A DNA stretch of 64,000 nt from Treponema sp. OMZ 787 (GCF_024181225.1 NZ_CP051198.1:2604001-2668000), one strand, 5' to 3'; shown: positions 50,817 to 59,610, counted from the stretch's first letter. Numbers and translations: made by a program. The notes: generated by a model not told the origin, from the sequence alone.

Positions 50817-52715
50817 ATGTTAAACAAGCAACGAAAGATGACTTGGCGGACTTATCTCGCCTATGGGGCTGCCGATTTGTACGGCGGAGGCTGTTTTTTT
50901 ATTGTTACTACATTTTCAATGTATTATCTGGTAAATGTAGTTGGGCTTCATCCTGTTTTGGCTGGGCTCATTCCTGCAATAGGAAAATTTTGGGATGCTA
51001 TATCGGATCCTATGATGGGCTATATAGCCGATAATACGCCGCAAAACCGCTTCGGCAAAAGAAGGGTTTGGTTTTTGGTTTCAATTGTTCCGATTGCACT
51101 TTCCTTTATTATAATTTGGTTTCCGGCGGGAATCGAAAGTCAGGCAGGGAAATTTATCTTTTATACGGTAGCCTACATTATCTTTTTTACGGTTTCGACT
51201 GTTTCGTACATACCCTATGCGGCTCTTTCAGCCGAAATAACTAAGGACTTTTCCGAGAGAAATAAACTCAACGGTTCCCGTCTTATGTTTTCTTTTATAG
51301 CCACCCTTTTGGGCGGACTTTTGGCTCAGCCGATTATCGATGCCTTTCACGGCAGCATGATGGGCTATTTTGTGATGAGTATAGTCTTTGCTCTTATCTT
51401 TGCCCTTCCGTGGATTCCTCTTTATTTTGAAACATGGGAGCTGCCCGAAGAAAAACCCCAAAAAAAATCCGAAGCTAAATTTATAAAAAACTTTTTATCC
51501 CTTTTTAAAAGCAAATCTTGTAGAATTCATATAGCGATGTATGTCTGCTCTTACGGAGCCTTGGATATAGTCATGTCTTTAGTTCTTTTCTACATTGTAG
51601 ATTATTTAAACCGCGGCAGCGTTTTTGTAATAGCACAAGGTGCTCTTTTGCTGACCATGATGGCGGCCCTTCCGATTCATAACCGCATAATAAACAAGAG
51701 AGGTCATAAGCCCGTCTACGTTACAGCTTTAATCATCTTTGCCGTGTCGGTTATCTTTATGGCTCTCCATACTCCTGAAACTCCGGCTGTTTTTTTAATC
51801 CTAAACATGGTATTTATGGGTGTCGGCATTTCGGCAAACAATCTGATTCCGCATCAGCTGCTTCCTTTCTTGGCCGACATAGATAAGCTTATGAGCGGAG
51901 AAAACCGTGCCGGAACTTATTCGGCAGCGATGACTCTTACCCGAAAACTGTTTTTAGGCTTGGTTATAATGACCACAATCGGATTTGTTTTAAGCGGTAT
52001 CGGTTATAAAAATCCGGTGCCCTCGGTTTTGACTCAAAAGCAATTTAAAGAAGCCGAAGCCTTGGCCTTAAAAAATAGTGAAAACTTTGAAAATATAAAC
52101 AAGTATTATTCTTTGCTGGAAGACGGAAATTTCCATCTAAAATACATGAGCCGAAATACGGATGAGATTATTACTTCAGTTTATAAAAAAGCAAAAAAGA
52201 ATAACGAAAAAAATCTTTCTTCATTCTTTGAAGGGCGGAAAAACTTTGATGCTATCCCTCAAGATATGTTTGAAAACTTTTTACTTTCTTCCTTTGATAA
52301 AAAAGACTTTGATTCGATTGATGAAAAGTTTTTGGTCAAGTCTTCTTATATAAAATCGGGAGCTGTTTATAAAAAAATAGAACCGCAAGATTTTTATACT
52401 AAGGCCGATTTATATGATTTAAAAGTTTTGTTGGATAAAATAAATTTTAAATATTCAGGTATAGGACAGGTTCAAAAGCCGCAGCAAAAGGATTCTACTT
52501 TAAAAGGCGTTAAGATTTCATTTATAATAATGCCTCTCTTTATGATTCTTTTCGGCATCTTCTTCGGTCTTAAATTTAATGTAAGTCCCGAAAACCATAA
52601 AATCATTCTTGCAGAATTAAACAGATTGGAAGACGGAGGTAAAAAAGAAGATGCTGACGAAAAAACCAAGCAGGTTTGCGAGCTTTTGATAGGTGAACCT
52701 TACGGCAGAATTTAA
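50817..52715 (+). CDS. GPH/MelB-type sugar:cation symporter with large insertion
   Basis: The 632-residue MFS protein of the glycoside-pentoside-hexuronide family has 'GKFWDAISDPMMGYIADNT' and 'RFGKRRVWFLVSIVPIALSF' near the N-terminus. It has about eleven helices up to residue 395, then a soluble charged segment of roughly 165 residues (about 400-560) and a last helix ('ISFIIMPLFMILFGIFFGL'). Usual members have about 450 residues and no such segment. The transported substrate is unknown; sugars are typical for the family. It begins at a probable leaderless start. Confidence 0.86.
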   Translation: MLNKQRKMTWRTYLAYGAADLYGGGCFFIVTTFSMYYLVNVVGLHPVLAGLIPAIGKFWDAISDPMMGYIADNTPQNRFGKRRVWFLVSIVPIALSFIIIWFPAGIESQAGKFIFYTVAYIIFFTVSTVSYIPYAALSAEITKDFSERNKLNGSRLMFSFIATLLGGLLAQPIIDAFHGSMMGYFVMSIVFALIFALPWIPLYFETWELPEEKPQKKSEAKFIKNFLSLFKSKSCRIHIAMYVCSYGALDIVMSLVLFYIVDYLNRGSVFVIAQGALLLTMMAALPIHNRIINKRGHKPVYVTALIIFAVSVIFMALHTPETPAVFLILNMVFMGVGISANNLIPHQLLPFLADIDKLMSGENRAGTYSAAMTLTRKLFLGLVIMTTIGFVLSGIGYKNPVPSVLTQKQFKEAEALALKNSENFENINKYYSLLEDGNFHLKYMSRNTDEIITSVYKKAKKNNEKNLSSFFEGRKNFDAIPQDMFENFLLSSFDKKDFDSIDEKFLVKSSYIKSGAVYKKIEPQDFYTKADLYDLKVLLDKINFKYSGIGQVQKPQQKDSTLKGVKISFIIMPLFMILFGIFFGLKFNVSPENHKIILAELNRLEDGGKKEDADEKTKQVCELLIGEPYGRI

Positions 52716-52756
52716 TCAAGCTTTCCTTTAAGAATACTACTAAAAATCAGCTAAAA

Positions 52757-52796
52757 AGAAAACCTCCGATTCCTTTAAGGAACCGGAGGTTTTTTG
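52757..52796. terminator. Bidirectional intrinsic terminator
   Basis: AAAACCTCCG/CGGAGGTTTT with the inner arms TTCC/GGAA makes a long hairpin with T-runs on both sides. It separates the convergent GPH and 2HCT transporter genes. Confidence 0.92.
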
Positions 52797-52824
52797 TTTG
52801 CTTTTATAAAAGGTTAATTCTTAT

Positions 52825-54126
52825 TTAACCGAAAAATAGAGGTACTAAGAATGAGGCAAGCAAGATTATAAAGGCTCCTCCCAAGCGGGAAGATATCTGT
52901 GCAAAGGGCATGAGCTCCATTCTCTTTGCAGCTGTAAGAACGGCAACGTCTCCCGTTCCTCCCATGTTTGCCATACAAAGACCTGCAGTAATGGCAGATT
53001 CAATCGGGTAGAAACCTACAAGTTTTCCTATAATTCCTGCACCGATGATTGCACCGAGTACTACCAAGAATACGAGGACTATATATGAGAGGCTGAATGC
53101 TCCGATGATGTCTCCTAGGTTTGTGTATGCAATACCGATACCGACCAAAAGGGCTGCGGTAAAGTTCTTTGCAACAAATTTGTACCATAGAGCACAAGCA
53201 TTTTCAAATGTCTTGGGTAAGAGGTTTGCAGCCTTTACGACAGCAACGCTGATAATCATCCAAGCATAGGTATGGATATTTACGCCTACAAGTTTCAATA
53301 AGTTGGATACTATATTTCCCCAAGTAAAAAAGGCTGTTGCAATTACTATTGCAATCCCGAAATCTTGTAAAGAAAAATTCTTTTGCATTGCTTCATCGCT
53401 TGGAACTTCAAATGTTCCGCTTGCAAGAAGCTGTCCATTTCCTGTCCAAGAAGGTCTAATCTTACCTACTTTATCAAGCATACCGCCTGCAACTATTGCA
53501 AGAGCATTGCCTAAAGCAACTGCCGGTACAAGTTTAGAAAGGATTTGTTCTGCAGGTATCTTTAATGCTGAGGCAAAAACTTGGGCTATAGGAACAGCTC
53601 CTGCTCCCATACCTCCGCCCATAATCGGGATTCCGATATATGCAATAGCTTCGGTTGCCTTCATTCCAAAAAGAGGTGCTCCTAATGCAACAAAGATCAA
53701 TGCAAGTCCAACAGAACCGATAATACACGGGAAGTAGCGGATTGCGGCCTTAATCAAAAGTTTTCTGTCCATTCCTAAGATTGAACCGGTAATAAGAGCT
53801 GCAATGTAAAAGTCTAAAAAGCCGCCTCCCTTCATAAATGTCGAAATATTTTTCAATATGCCTTCAGGCAATACATGATAATAAGCAAGGGCACTAGATG
53901 CAAATATAATTACGATCGGCCCGCCTCCGAAGAATGTTTTTACTATGGGTGCATTATCTCCGACAATGTTTAATACTTCACCAAGTACCATCATTAAGAG
54001 CAAAGCTCCTATCATTCCTCCCGGCAGTTTGTTCCACCATGTTGCAGCAATTACAACAGCTGCAATAATCCCGAACAGTATGAGAGGCATACCTAGGATC
54101 TCATACTTTTTCTTTTCGTTTACCAT
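52825..54126 (-). CDS. 2-hydroxycarboxylate transporter family protein (CitS/MaeN-like)
   Basis: The 433-residue membrane protein carries citrate, malate or similar acids with a cation. Family signs are 'GGGPIVIIFASSALAYYHVLP' and the two re-entrant GGxG loops, 'IPIMGGGMGAGAVPIAQ' and 'AGLCMANMGGTGDVAVLTAAKRMELMPFAQISSRLGGA'. About eleven helices fit the family. It is the last gene of the leftward operon that begins with the 5-alpha-reductase-like gene; the gap to the P83/100 gene is 12 bases. Confidence 0.9.
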   Translation of the reverse strand: MVNEKKKYEILGMPLILFGIIAAVVIAATWWNKLPGGMIGALLLMMVLGEVLNIVGDNAPIVKTFFGGGPIVIIFASSALAYYHVLPEGILKNISTFMKGGGFLDFYIAALITGSILGMDRKLLIKAAIRYFPCIIGSVGLALIFVALGAPLFGMKATEAIAYIGIPIMGGGMGAGAVPIAQVFASALKIPAEQILSKLVPAVALGNALAIVAGGMLDKVGKIRPSWTGNGQLLASGTFEVPSDEAMQKNFSLQDFGIAIVIATAFFTWGNIVSNLLKLVGVNIHTYAWMIISVAVVKAANLLPKTFENACALWYKFVAKNFTAALLVGIGIAYTNLGDIIGAFSLSYIVLVFLVVLGAIIGAGIIGKLVGFYPIESAITAGLCMANMGGTGDVAVLTAAKRMELMPFAQISSRLGGAFIILLASFLVPLFFG

Positions 54127-54138
54127 AACATAAACTCC

Positions 54139-55806
54139 TTATTTTTTCTCCTCTTCAGAGATAACTATATTTGTTAAATCTGTCAATTTTAATAATCGAA
54201 TAACATTATTGCTATCCTGTATCAGAAGTCCCCTATCGCTTACGGTTATAGGTGTATAGGGCAGTACTTCTACAGCCGACTTAGCTTGAAGTTCAAGCTT
54301 GTCGTTATAGCGTCCTATGATGTATTTGCCGTTATTATCTATTACTGCGTAATAATCTGCTTCATTTTTTACTAAAACGCTTTCGGCTGCGATATTCTCC
54401 TGACTCTGTTTAAGAATTTCAAGGGATTTTGAATCTATAAGAACAAGGGCAATTACTGCATTTCCCGATTTTGTTCCGGCTATTGCCATTAAATTGCTGC
54501 CTACAATATACAGACTTCGTCCTCTGATTGTATTGATTCCGGAAGTTCTAAGTTCTTCTTCAGTTTTTAAATCCAAAAGGACAAGCTCGGAAAGCATCTT
54601 TGATTCGTCTACAACTTTCAAACCATAGCCGGGGATGGATGAAGCAATCGCAGCATCTCCTTCAGCTTTTTTCTCGGCTTTCTTTTCTTCTATGATTTTT
54701 TGTGTATCGGAAGCGATGTCTTTTCTGTCCGTCTGAGCTTCTTCAGTCTTTTTTTCGGCCATCTTTTCTTCTTCTTTTACTTCTTTTTTGGCCTCATCTG
54801 CTTTTTTTTGTTTTTCTTCGGCAACTTCCTTAGCCTTCTTAGCTTCTTCGGTTTTCTTTTCGGTTTCTTTTTGAGCTTTTACAACTTCTTTTTGTTTTTC
54901 TTCGGCAGCTTTTTTATCTTCAGGTTTTCCTGTTGCGGCCGCCTTTTCTTCAGCTTTTTTAGCCTCTTTTTGTTTTTGTTCCGTTACTTTCTTTTGCTTT
55001 TCTGCCTCTTTTTGTTTTGTATCGGCCTCTTTTTTTTGCTTATCGGCTTCTTTTTGCTGTTTTACGGCTTCTTTTTTTGCTGCCTCAGCACGCTTGGCAG
55101 CTTCTTCGCTTTCTCTTTCTTTTAGGTCAACCATTTCTTTGCGTTTTTCAAGGTCTTTGCCTTCATCTTCACGCATTTTTTCGACAACCTTTTTATCGGA
55201 AATTGAAGTGGTGTCTACGGTGCTTATTGTTCCTGAATATTTTTGATCGGTTAGAGGAATAACCATTTGTGTTTGTCCGGCCCATTCATCGTAGCGTAAA
55301 GAGATACCGGCTTTTTCTTTTGTTAAATTCTTTGTAACGACTTGCTTGTATTTTTGATTAAAAAAATCCATCTGACCGCGGTAAACGGCATTATATATTG
55401 TAACAAAGTGTGCAAGAGTTGCGGCATCCTTATCGGAATATCCGTAAGCGGCTTTTAAATACCCTGCAATTATCAGCCTTACATTATTAATATGATCAAC
55501 ACCGGCATTTTTCCCGATAATGAAAATATCTGCATTGAGCCCTTCTTTTACTTCAGGGTCGACACAGTGAATAACCGAATATCTATTCATATCTCCTGCA
55601 CGTCCGTTTTTTACAGCTCCTGCAAGATTTGATCCTATTCCTCGAATTGTGTCAGCACTATCTACCACATAATGAGGTCCGGTGTAGTTAATAAATTCTA
55701 TAGTCTTATTTTTTACAGAATCAATTTCAGGCTTGTCAACCTCAATTGCAAATCCCGAAACAACTACCATAATTAAAAAAAACGAAAAAACTAATAGTCT
55801 TCTCAT
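54139..55806 (-). CDS. P83/100-family protein with Lys/Glu-rich coiled coil
   Basis: The 555-residue protein has a signal peptide (about 1-20). The N-terminal region resembles the Borrelia p83/100 antigen ('EFINYTGPHYVVDSADTIRGIGSNLA'). A long coiled coil lies at about residues 210-370 (repeats of EKQKK, EAEKQKK, KKAEEKA), and a C-terminal half follows with beta-rich repeats ('GRSLYIVGSNLMAIAGTKSGNAVIALVLIDSKSLEIL'). The role of this spirochaete family is unknown, though the Borrelia member is a well-known antigen. It is the third gene of the operon. Confidence 0.85.
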   Translation of the reverse strand: MRRLLVFSFFLIMVVVSGFAIEVDKPEIDSVKNKTIEFINYTGPHYVVDSADTIRGIGSNLAGAVKNGRAGDMNRYSVIHCVDPEVKEGLNADIFIIGKNAGVDHINNVRLIIAGYLKAAYGYSDKDAATLAHFVTIYNAVYRGQMDFFNQKYKQVVTKNLTKEKAGISLRYDEWAGQTQMVIPLTDQKYSGTISTVDTTSISDKKVVEKMREDEGKDLEKRKEMVDLKERESEEAAKRAEAAKKEAVKQQKEADKQKKEADTKQKEAEKQKKVTEQKQKEAKKAEEKAAATGKPEDKKAAEEKQKEVVKAQKETEKKTEEAKKAKEVAEEKQKKADEAKKEVKEEEKMAEKKTEEAQTDRKDIASDTQKIIEEKKAEKKAEGDAAIASSIPGYGLKVVDESKMLSELVLLDLKTEEELRTSGINTIRGRSLYIVGSNLMAIAGTKSGNAVIALVLIDSKSLEILKQSQENIAAESVLVKNEADYYAVIDNNGKYIIGRYNDKLELQAKSAVEVLPYTPITVSDRGLLIQDSNNVIRLLKLTDLTNIVISEEEKK

Positions 55807-55826
55807 AAGTAAATCCTCCGTTCTTC

Positions 55827-57470
55827 CTATTTTACTATATTTTTTATTTTTTGTCTTGCATAATTTTGAATAATATTGGAATAAGGACCTCTAATAATGT
55901 AAAAAATATTTGAAATTGAGGCAGATGCAGTTTCGTGAGATCCGAATCTCATCAAAGCTATAAGGCAGTCGCATACTGCCGCCATAAGATTTATGTCATT
56001 GAATTTTGCCTTTCCCATTATAAAACGGATACCGCCCATTGTGCGGCCGTCCGGGTCATAGGCAAGGTGTTCAAGACCTCTTAAAATACCCGCAAGAACA
56101 TCAGGGTTGTCTATTTTATATATTGCGTCCAATAGAATATCCCGATATTCATAGGAGCCTAGCCTTCCTAAAAGTTCTGCAGCCGAAGACCTGTCAAACG
56201 AATTAAAGTCTTGCGAAAAGTATGAGGCCTTCCTCCTGTTTTCCAATATTGTTTTTAATTGAAAGGCATAGCGGGGTTCCTTTTCTCCTACGCTGCCGTT
56301 TTCAATTTCTTTTTTTATAACATCCAAAAGTTCTGCCGCAGTAGAATATTCCACAAAAAAAGGTAAATCTTCCTTGCCCTTATCGTCTTTTTGTATTATA
56401 GAATAAAAATTTTCGGGAGCATTGCGTTTTGTGCCCTTGCGTAAAAGCTTGGTTTCAACCCTGTAGGCATTTAAAATCTCGTTTGTTATTCCGGCCAAAA
56501 GCCCGTTTTCGGTTATAATGGGGAAAAAGAGAGTCTCGGGTATCTTTTTTTCCCATTTGATGCGCCCTGTATCGGTAATCAGACAGCCGAATCCTGTTGC
56601 TGTAATATTAAATTCATTGCCGATTAAATAGCAATTAACTCCGCCGGAAAAATTGCCAGAAGTTTTTTGTTCCCATATCAGCTCATTTGTTTTTAGATCT
56701 TTAAAAATCAGCTTGCCGCTTTCAAACATGTAAAGGACTTTTCCGTTTTTATAAAAAACATTTTTGCATATTTCGGGCTCGATTGTTTGCCAAAGAGCTT
56801 CGGAGCCGCTTCCCGTTTTATAGTACGAAATGGAGCCGTCAGTACATGCGAGTATATATCCGTCAGGGGCCTCTCCTATAGCCGAGACAGTTTTTTTAAG
56901 TCTGTGCTGCTCTACAACCGCACCGAAGATGGAAATACGCAAAAAATCTCCCGACTTTAAAATCAAAACTATATCTTTTGAACCTGTTTCTGCAGGCTGA
57001 AAGATGGGAGGTGAAATAAGAGGCCTTTCCCATTTTAATTTGCCGGAAGAAGTGAGGCAGATTATATTATCTTCTTGAATTATAAAAATGCGTCCGTCCC
57101 GTGCGGTGTGTATAGGGAAGATCGGTTTTTTCTTTAGGGCGTAGGTCCAAAGGGGCATACCTTGGGAAGAAAAGGTTTCGATATTTCCCTTTGTGTTCAC
57201 CATAAAAACTATTCCGGCTTGAGAAACCGATAAAAATTTGCTAGGGAAACCTTCGGTGTTTCTCCGCCATAAAAAAGTTCCTTGTGAGGTAATGCAGTTT
57301 AAGGCCTTATCGTCTCCGGCCGTGTAAATGTTTCCGTTCCAAAAAACAGGAGCCGTTATATTTTTTCCAGCAAAGACCAAGGTCCAATGAGCATCAAGGC
57401 TTTGAGATTCAACTTTAAAAGCGAGAAAAGAAAAAACGGTTAAAAAAAAGAAAAAAAACAGCCTTTTCAT
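55827..57470 (-). CDS. Secreted PQQ-like beta-propeller plus HEAT-repeat protein
   Basis: The 547-residue protein has a signal peptide (about 1-23). A set of repeated blades follows (about 30-330: 'VFWNGNIYTAGDDKALNCITSQGTFLWRRN', 'WTYALKKKPIFPIH', 'GKLKWERPLISPPIFQPAETG'), like the PQQ/WD40-type propellers of BamB. A C-terminal region with HEAT-like helices is present (about 400-545, 'SSAAELLGRLGSYEYRDILLDAIYKIDNPDVLAGILRGLEHLA'). I chose the ATG at 57470 because it opens the signal peptide and has a better-spaced GGA; one at 57482 has none. Function unknown; both modules bind proteins. Confidence 0.75.
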   Translation of the reverse strand: MKRLFFFFFLTVFSFLAFKVESQSLDAHWTLVFAGKNITAPVFWNGNIYTAGDDKALNCITSQGTFLWRRNTEGFPSKFLSVSQAGIVFMVNTKGNIETFSSQGMPLWTYALKKKPIFPIHTARDGRIFIIQEDNIICLTSSGKLKWERPLISPPIFQPAETGSKDIVLILKSGDFLRISIFGAVVEQHRLKKTVSAIGEAPDGYILACTDGSISYYKTGSGSEALWQTIEPEICKNVFYKNGKVLYMFESGKLIFKDLKTNELIWEQKTSGNFSGGVNCYLIGNEFNITATGFGCLITDTGRIKWEKKIPETLFFPIITENGLLAGITNEILNAYRVETKLLRKGTKRNAPENFYSIIQKDDKGKEDLPFFVEYSTAAELLDVIKKEIENGSVGEKEPRYAFQLKTILENRRKASYFSQDFNSFDRSSAAELLGRLGSYEYRDILLDAIYKIDNPDVLAGILRGLEHLAYDPDGRTMGGIRFIMGKAKFNDINLMAAVCDCLIALMRFGSHETASASISNIFYIIRGPYSNIIQNYARQKIKNIVK

Positions 57471-57488
57471 AATTTTGCACACATTCCG

Positions 57489-58262
57489 CTAAAATATAAA
57501 AGGAAAAATCCTCTTGGGTTTTAAAGCTGCAAATTCTTCAGGAAATTCTTCCCTGTATCTTTTATTTATGATATAGGCCCTCGGAACAAGATTGGCACAG
57601 GTCCAAAATGCAAAGAGAAGACCTACAAAGCTCCATGACAGGAGGGCAAAGCCGAACCATTCCAAAATTTCACCGAAATAGTTTGCACTGGAAACATACT
57701 TGTACATCCGTTTATGAGGAAAATAGTGTGCACTATCGCCCGGTTTGCGAAGTGAGCGGATATACTTGTCCGAATCTATGTTTATGGCCATTCCGATTAA
57801 AAAGATAAGAGCCCCGATTATAAAACGCGGATCATAGAGCCAAGAGATGGGATACATGGTTTTGGGTGAAAGGTAAAAAAGCCATGCTCCGATTAAAAAC
57901 GCATTTATGGTATTAAATGTAATTCCCATTAAAACGATAAGGAGGGGCATCTTGCTTTTTCCTTTTAACAAAAACGGAAATATAAAAACCCTTTGTGCAT
58001 AGTGAAGCAGAAAAAAAAGGCCGATTATAATTCTGACAAGGTTTTCAGGTTTAGCCCACAGGGACATTAAAATAATCATAGTAATCAGTGTAGGAAATTC
58101 CATCATAAACCAAGCAATTTTATTGTTAAAGGAAAAGCCCCATTTTTTATTTATAGTTTTACCGTATCCAGCCGGAACAAAAAACAATACTACAAAACAA
58201 ATTAAACCAACTCCGAATAGGACAAGCTGTGCAATGTTAAAGGTAAATATCAGTCTTTCCAT
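57489..58262 (-). CDS. Steroid 5-alpha-reductase-like membrane enzyme
   Basis: The 257-residue membrane protein has about seven helices. It resembles animal 3-oxo-5-alpha-steroid 4-dehydrogenases (SRD5A1/2) rather than the usual bacterial DUF1295 proteins. The matching segments are 'LHYAQRVFIFPFLLKGKSKMPLLI', 'DPRFIIGALIFLIGMAINIDSDKYIRSLRKPGDS', 'YKYVSSANYFGEILEWFGFALLSWS' and the end 'FAALKPKRIFPFIF'. The family reduces a C=C next to a ketone with NADPH. Whether the substrate is a host steroid, a polyprenol or a fatty acid is not settled. First gene of a four-gene operon with a leaderless-type promoter. Confidence 0.88.
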   Translation of the reverse strand: MERLIFTFNIAQLVLFGVGLICFVVLFFVPAGYGKTINKKWGFSFNNKIAWFMMEFPTLITMIILMSLWAKPENLVRIIIGLFFLLHYAQRVFIFPFLLKGKSKMPLLIVLMGITFNTINAFLIGAWLFYLSPKTMYPISWLYDPRFIIGALIFLIGMAINIDSDKYIRSLRKPGDSAHYFPHKRMYKYVSSANYFGEILEWFGFALLSWSFVGLLFAFWTCANLVPRAYIINKRYREEFPEEFAALKPKRIFPFIF

Positions 58263-58270
58263 AGGTATTA

Positions 58271-58299
58271 AGTATAGATTATCCGTGTATCAAGGTCAA
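58271..58299 (-). promoter_or_regulatory. Promoter of the 5-alpha-reductase-like operon (leaderless)
   Basis: On the - strand TTGACC and TATACT are separated by 17 bases; the ATG follows the -10 by eight bases and has no Shine-Dalgarno sequence. Confidence 0.65.
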
Positions 58300-58342
58300 G
58301 AGATGAGCTGAGGAAAACAATTTTGGAATAAAATGTATACTC

Positions 58343-58371
58343 TTACAAAATATGCTAACCTATGTTATAAT
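58343..58371 (+). promoter_or_regulatory. rpn promoter
   Basis: TTACAA and a perfect TATAAT are separated by 17 bases; GAGAGG precedes the ATG at 58395. Confidence 0.6.
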
Positions 58372-58394
58372 ACACCTAGTGAGAGGAATCAGTT

Positions 58395-59333
58395 ATGAGT
58401 ACTTCAAACAGAAAATACAAGGATTCAGTCTTCGTCGACCTTTTCAGTGAAGATGAAAAGGCAAAAGAAAACTTTCTATCCCTTTACAATGCCTTGCATG
58501 GAACTAATCTAAAGCTTTCATGCCCTGTAGAAAACATAAGGCTTGATAATGTTATGTACATGAACATAATCAATGACGTTTCATGTCTTGTAGACGGTAA
58601 AATTATCGTATTGGCTGAACATCAGTCTACCATAAACGAAAACATGCCTTTACGCTTCTTACAGTATATAGCAAGGCTCTATGAAAAACTACAAGCACCC
58701 ACAGACAGGTATCTAAGAAAGCTTTCAAAAATACCGACACCGGAATTCTATGTTTTTTACAACGGCAAAGAAGATTATCCTGAAACTTCAACGCTAAGAT
58801 TATCGGATGCCTATATTACAAAGCCTGAACGTATACCCTTAGAACTTGAAGTAAAGGTATTTAACATCAATAAAAATAAGAGAGCTGAAGTACTGGCCAG
58901 ATGTAAACCTTTGGAAGAATACAGTTTGTTTGTTGAAGAGGTGCGAATCCAAACACAACTTGATCCTGAAAACGGCTTTACCAATGCAGTAAAGATATGT
59001 ATAGAAAAAGGAATCTTAAAAGAATATTTAACTAGAAAATCAAGGGAGGTAATAAACATGTTAGTAGCCGAATATGATTATGATACTGATATAGCTGTAC
59101 AGCGTGATGAAGCAAGCAGAATAGCCTTTGCAGAAGGGATTGAACAAGGGATTGAACAAGGAATTGAGCAGGGAATTGAACAAGGCATAGAACAAGGGAT
59201 TCAACGCGGCTTTGAGGACGGTTCTTACCAAAAAGCTCTTGAAACTGCTAAAATGATGAAGCTAAAGAACTTTGATATAGTTGTGATTAAAGAAATATCA
59301 GGCTTGTCTGAACTTGAAATCAAAAACCTTTAG
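58395..59333 (+). CDS. Rpn-family PD-(D/E)XK nuclease (recombination-promoting/transposase-like)
   Basis: The 312-residue protein has an Rpn nuclease domain ('KYKDSVFVDLFSEDEKAKENFLSLYNAL', then D61/D67 and 'IIVLAEHQST' with E75 and Q77 as the catalytic set). A C-terminal tail carries short IEQG repeats (six, about residues 244-265). Rpn proteins cut DNA and have been linked to recombination and phage defence. Residues 222-312 can also be made separately, from an internal start at 59058 with its own Shine-Dalgarno. The catalytic residues appear intact. Confidence 0.9.
   Translation: MSTSNRKYKDSVFVDLFSEDEKAKENFLSLYNALHGTNLKLSCPVENIRLDNVMYMNIINDVSCLVDGKIIVLAEHQSTINENMPLRFLQYIARLYEKLQAPTDRYLRKLSKIPTPEFYVFYNGKEDYPETSTLRLSDAYITKPERIPLELEVKVFNINKNKRAEVLARCKPLEEYSLFVEEVRIQTQLDPENGFTNAVKICIEKGILKEYLTRKSREVINMLVAEYDYDTDIAVQRDEASRIAFAEGIEQGIEQGIEQGIEQGIEQGIQRGFEDGSYQKALETAKMMKLKNFDIVVIKEISGLSELEIKNL
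59043..59060 (+). promoter_or_regulatory. Internal ribosome-binding site and start inside rpn
   Basis: AGGGAGGT lies eight bases before an in-frame ATG (codon 222). Initiation here would give a 91-residue protein made only of the rpn tail, which lacks the nuclease domain. Confidence 0.65.
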
Positions 59334-59351
59334 AAATCTTTGATATTAAAT

Positions 59352-59567
59352 ATGTTAGTCGCAGAATATGATTATGATACGGATATAGCTGTACAGCGTG
59401 ATGAAGCAAGCAGAATAGCCTTTGCAGAAGGGATTGAACAAGGAATTGAGGACGGTTCTTACCAAACCAAGCTTGAAACAGCTAAAAACTTAACTGAAAT
59501 GGGTTTTGCCGTAGAAGCCATCGCAAAAGCCGCAGGTTTAAGTATTAAAGAAATAGAAAAACTGTAA
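59352..59567 (+). CDS. Duplicated rpn tail, 71 residues
   Basis: This short frame begins MLVAEYDYDTDIAVQRDEASRIAFAEGIEQGIEDG, nearly identical to the internal product of the preceding rpn gene starting at codon 222. It has one or two IEQG units instead of six and then a different end ('AVEAIAKAAGLSIKEIEKL'). It has no good Shine-Dalgarno sequence. It could be a small inhibitor like the nested rpn product, an alternative tail awaiting recombination, or a remnant of a deleted second rpn gene. Confidence 0.6.
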   Translation: MLVAEYDYDTDIAVQRDEASRIAFAEGIEQGIEDGSYQTKLETAKNLTEMGFAVEAIAKAAGLSIKEIEKL

Positions 59568-59593
59568 AAAACTCTGTCTTGAATTAACCGCAA

Positions 59594-59610
59594 GGCACTC
59601 AAAGAGTGCC
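59594..59610 (+). repeat. Small perfect hairpin after the rpn tail copy
   Basis: GGCACT/AGTGCC enclose CAAAG. There is no T-run after it, so terminator function is doubtful. Confidence 0.4.

Noticed and set aside
54700-55125. A Phe-rich open frame on the + strand opposite the P83/100 coiled coil.
   Set aside because: It is the reverse complement of Lys/Glu codons in the coiled coil and has no start signals.
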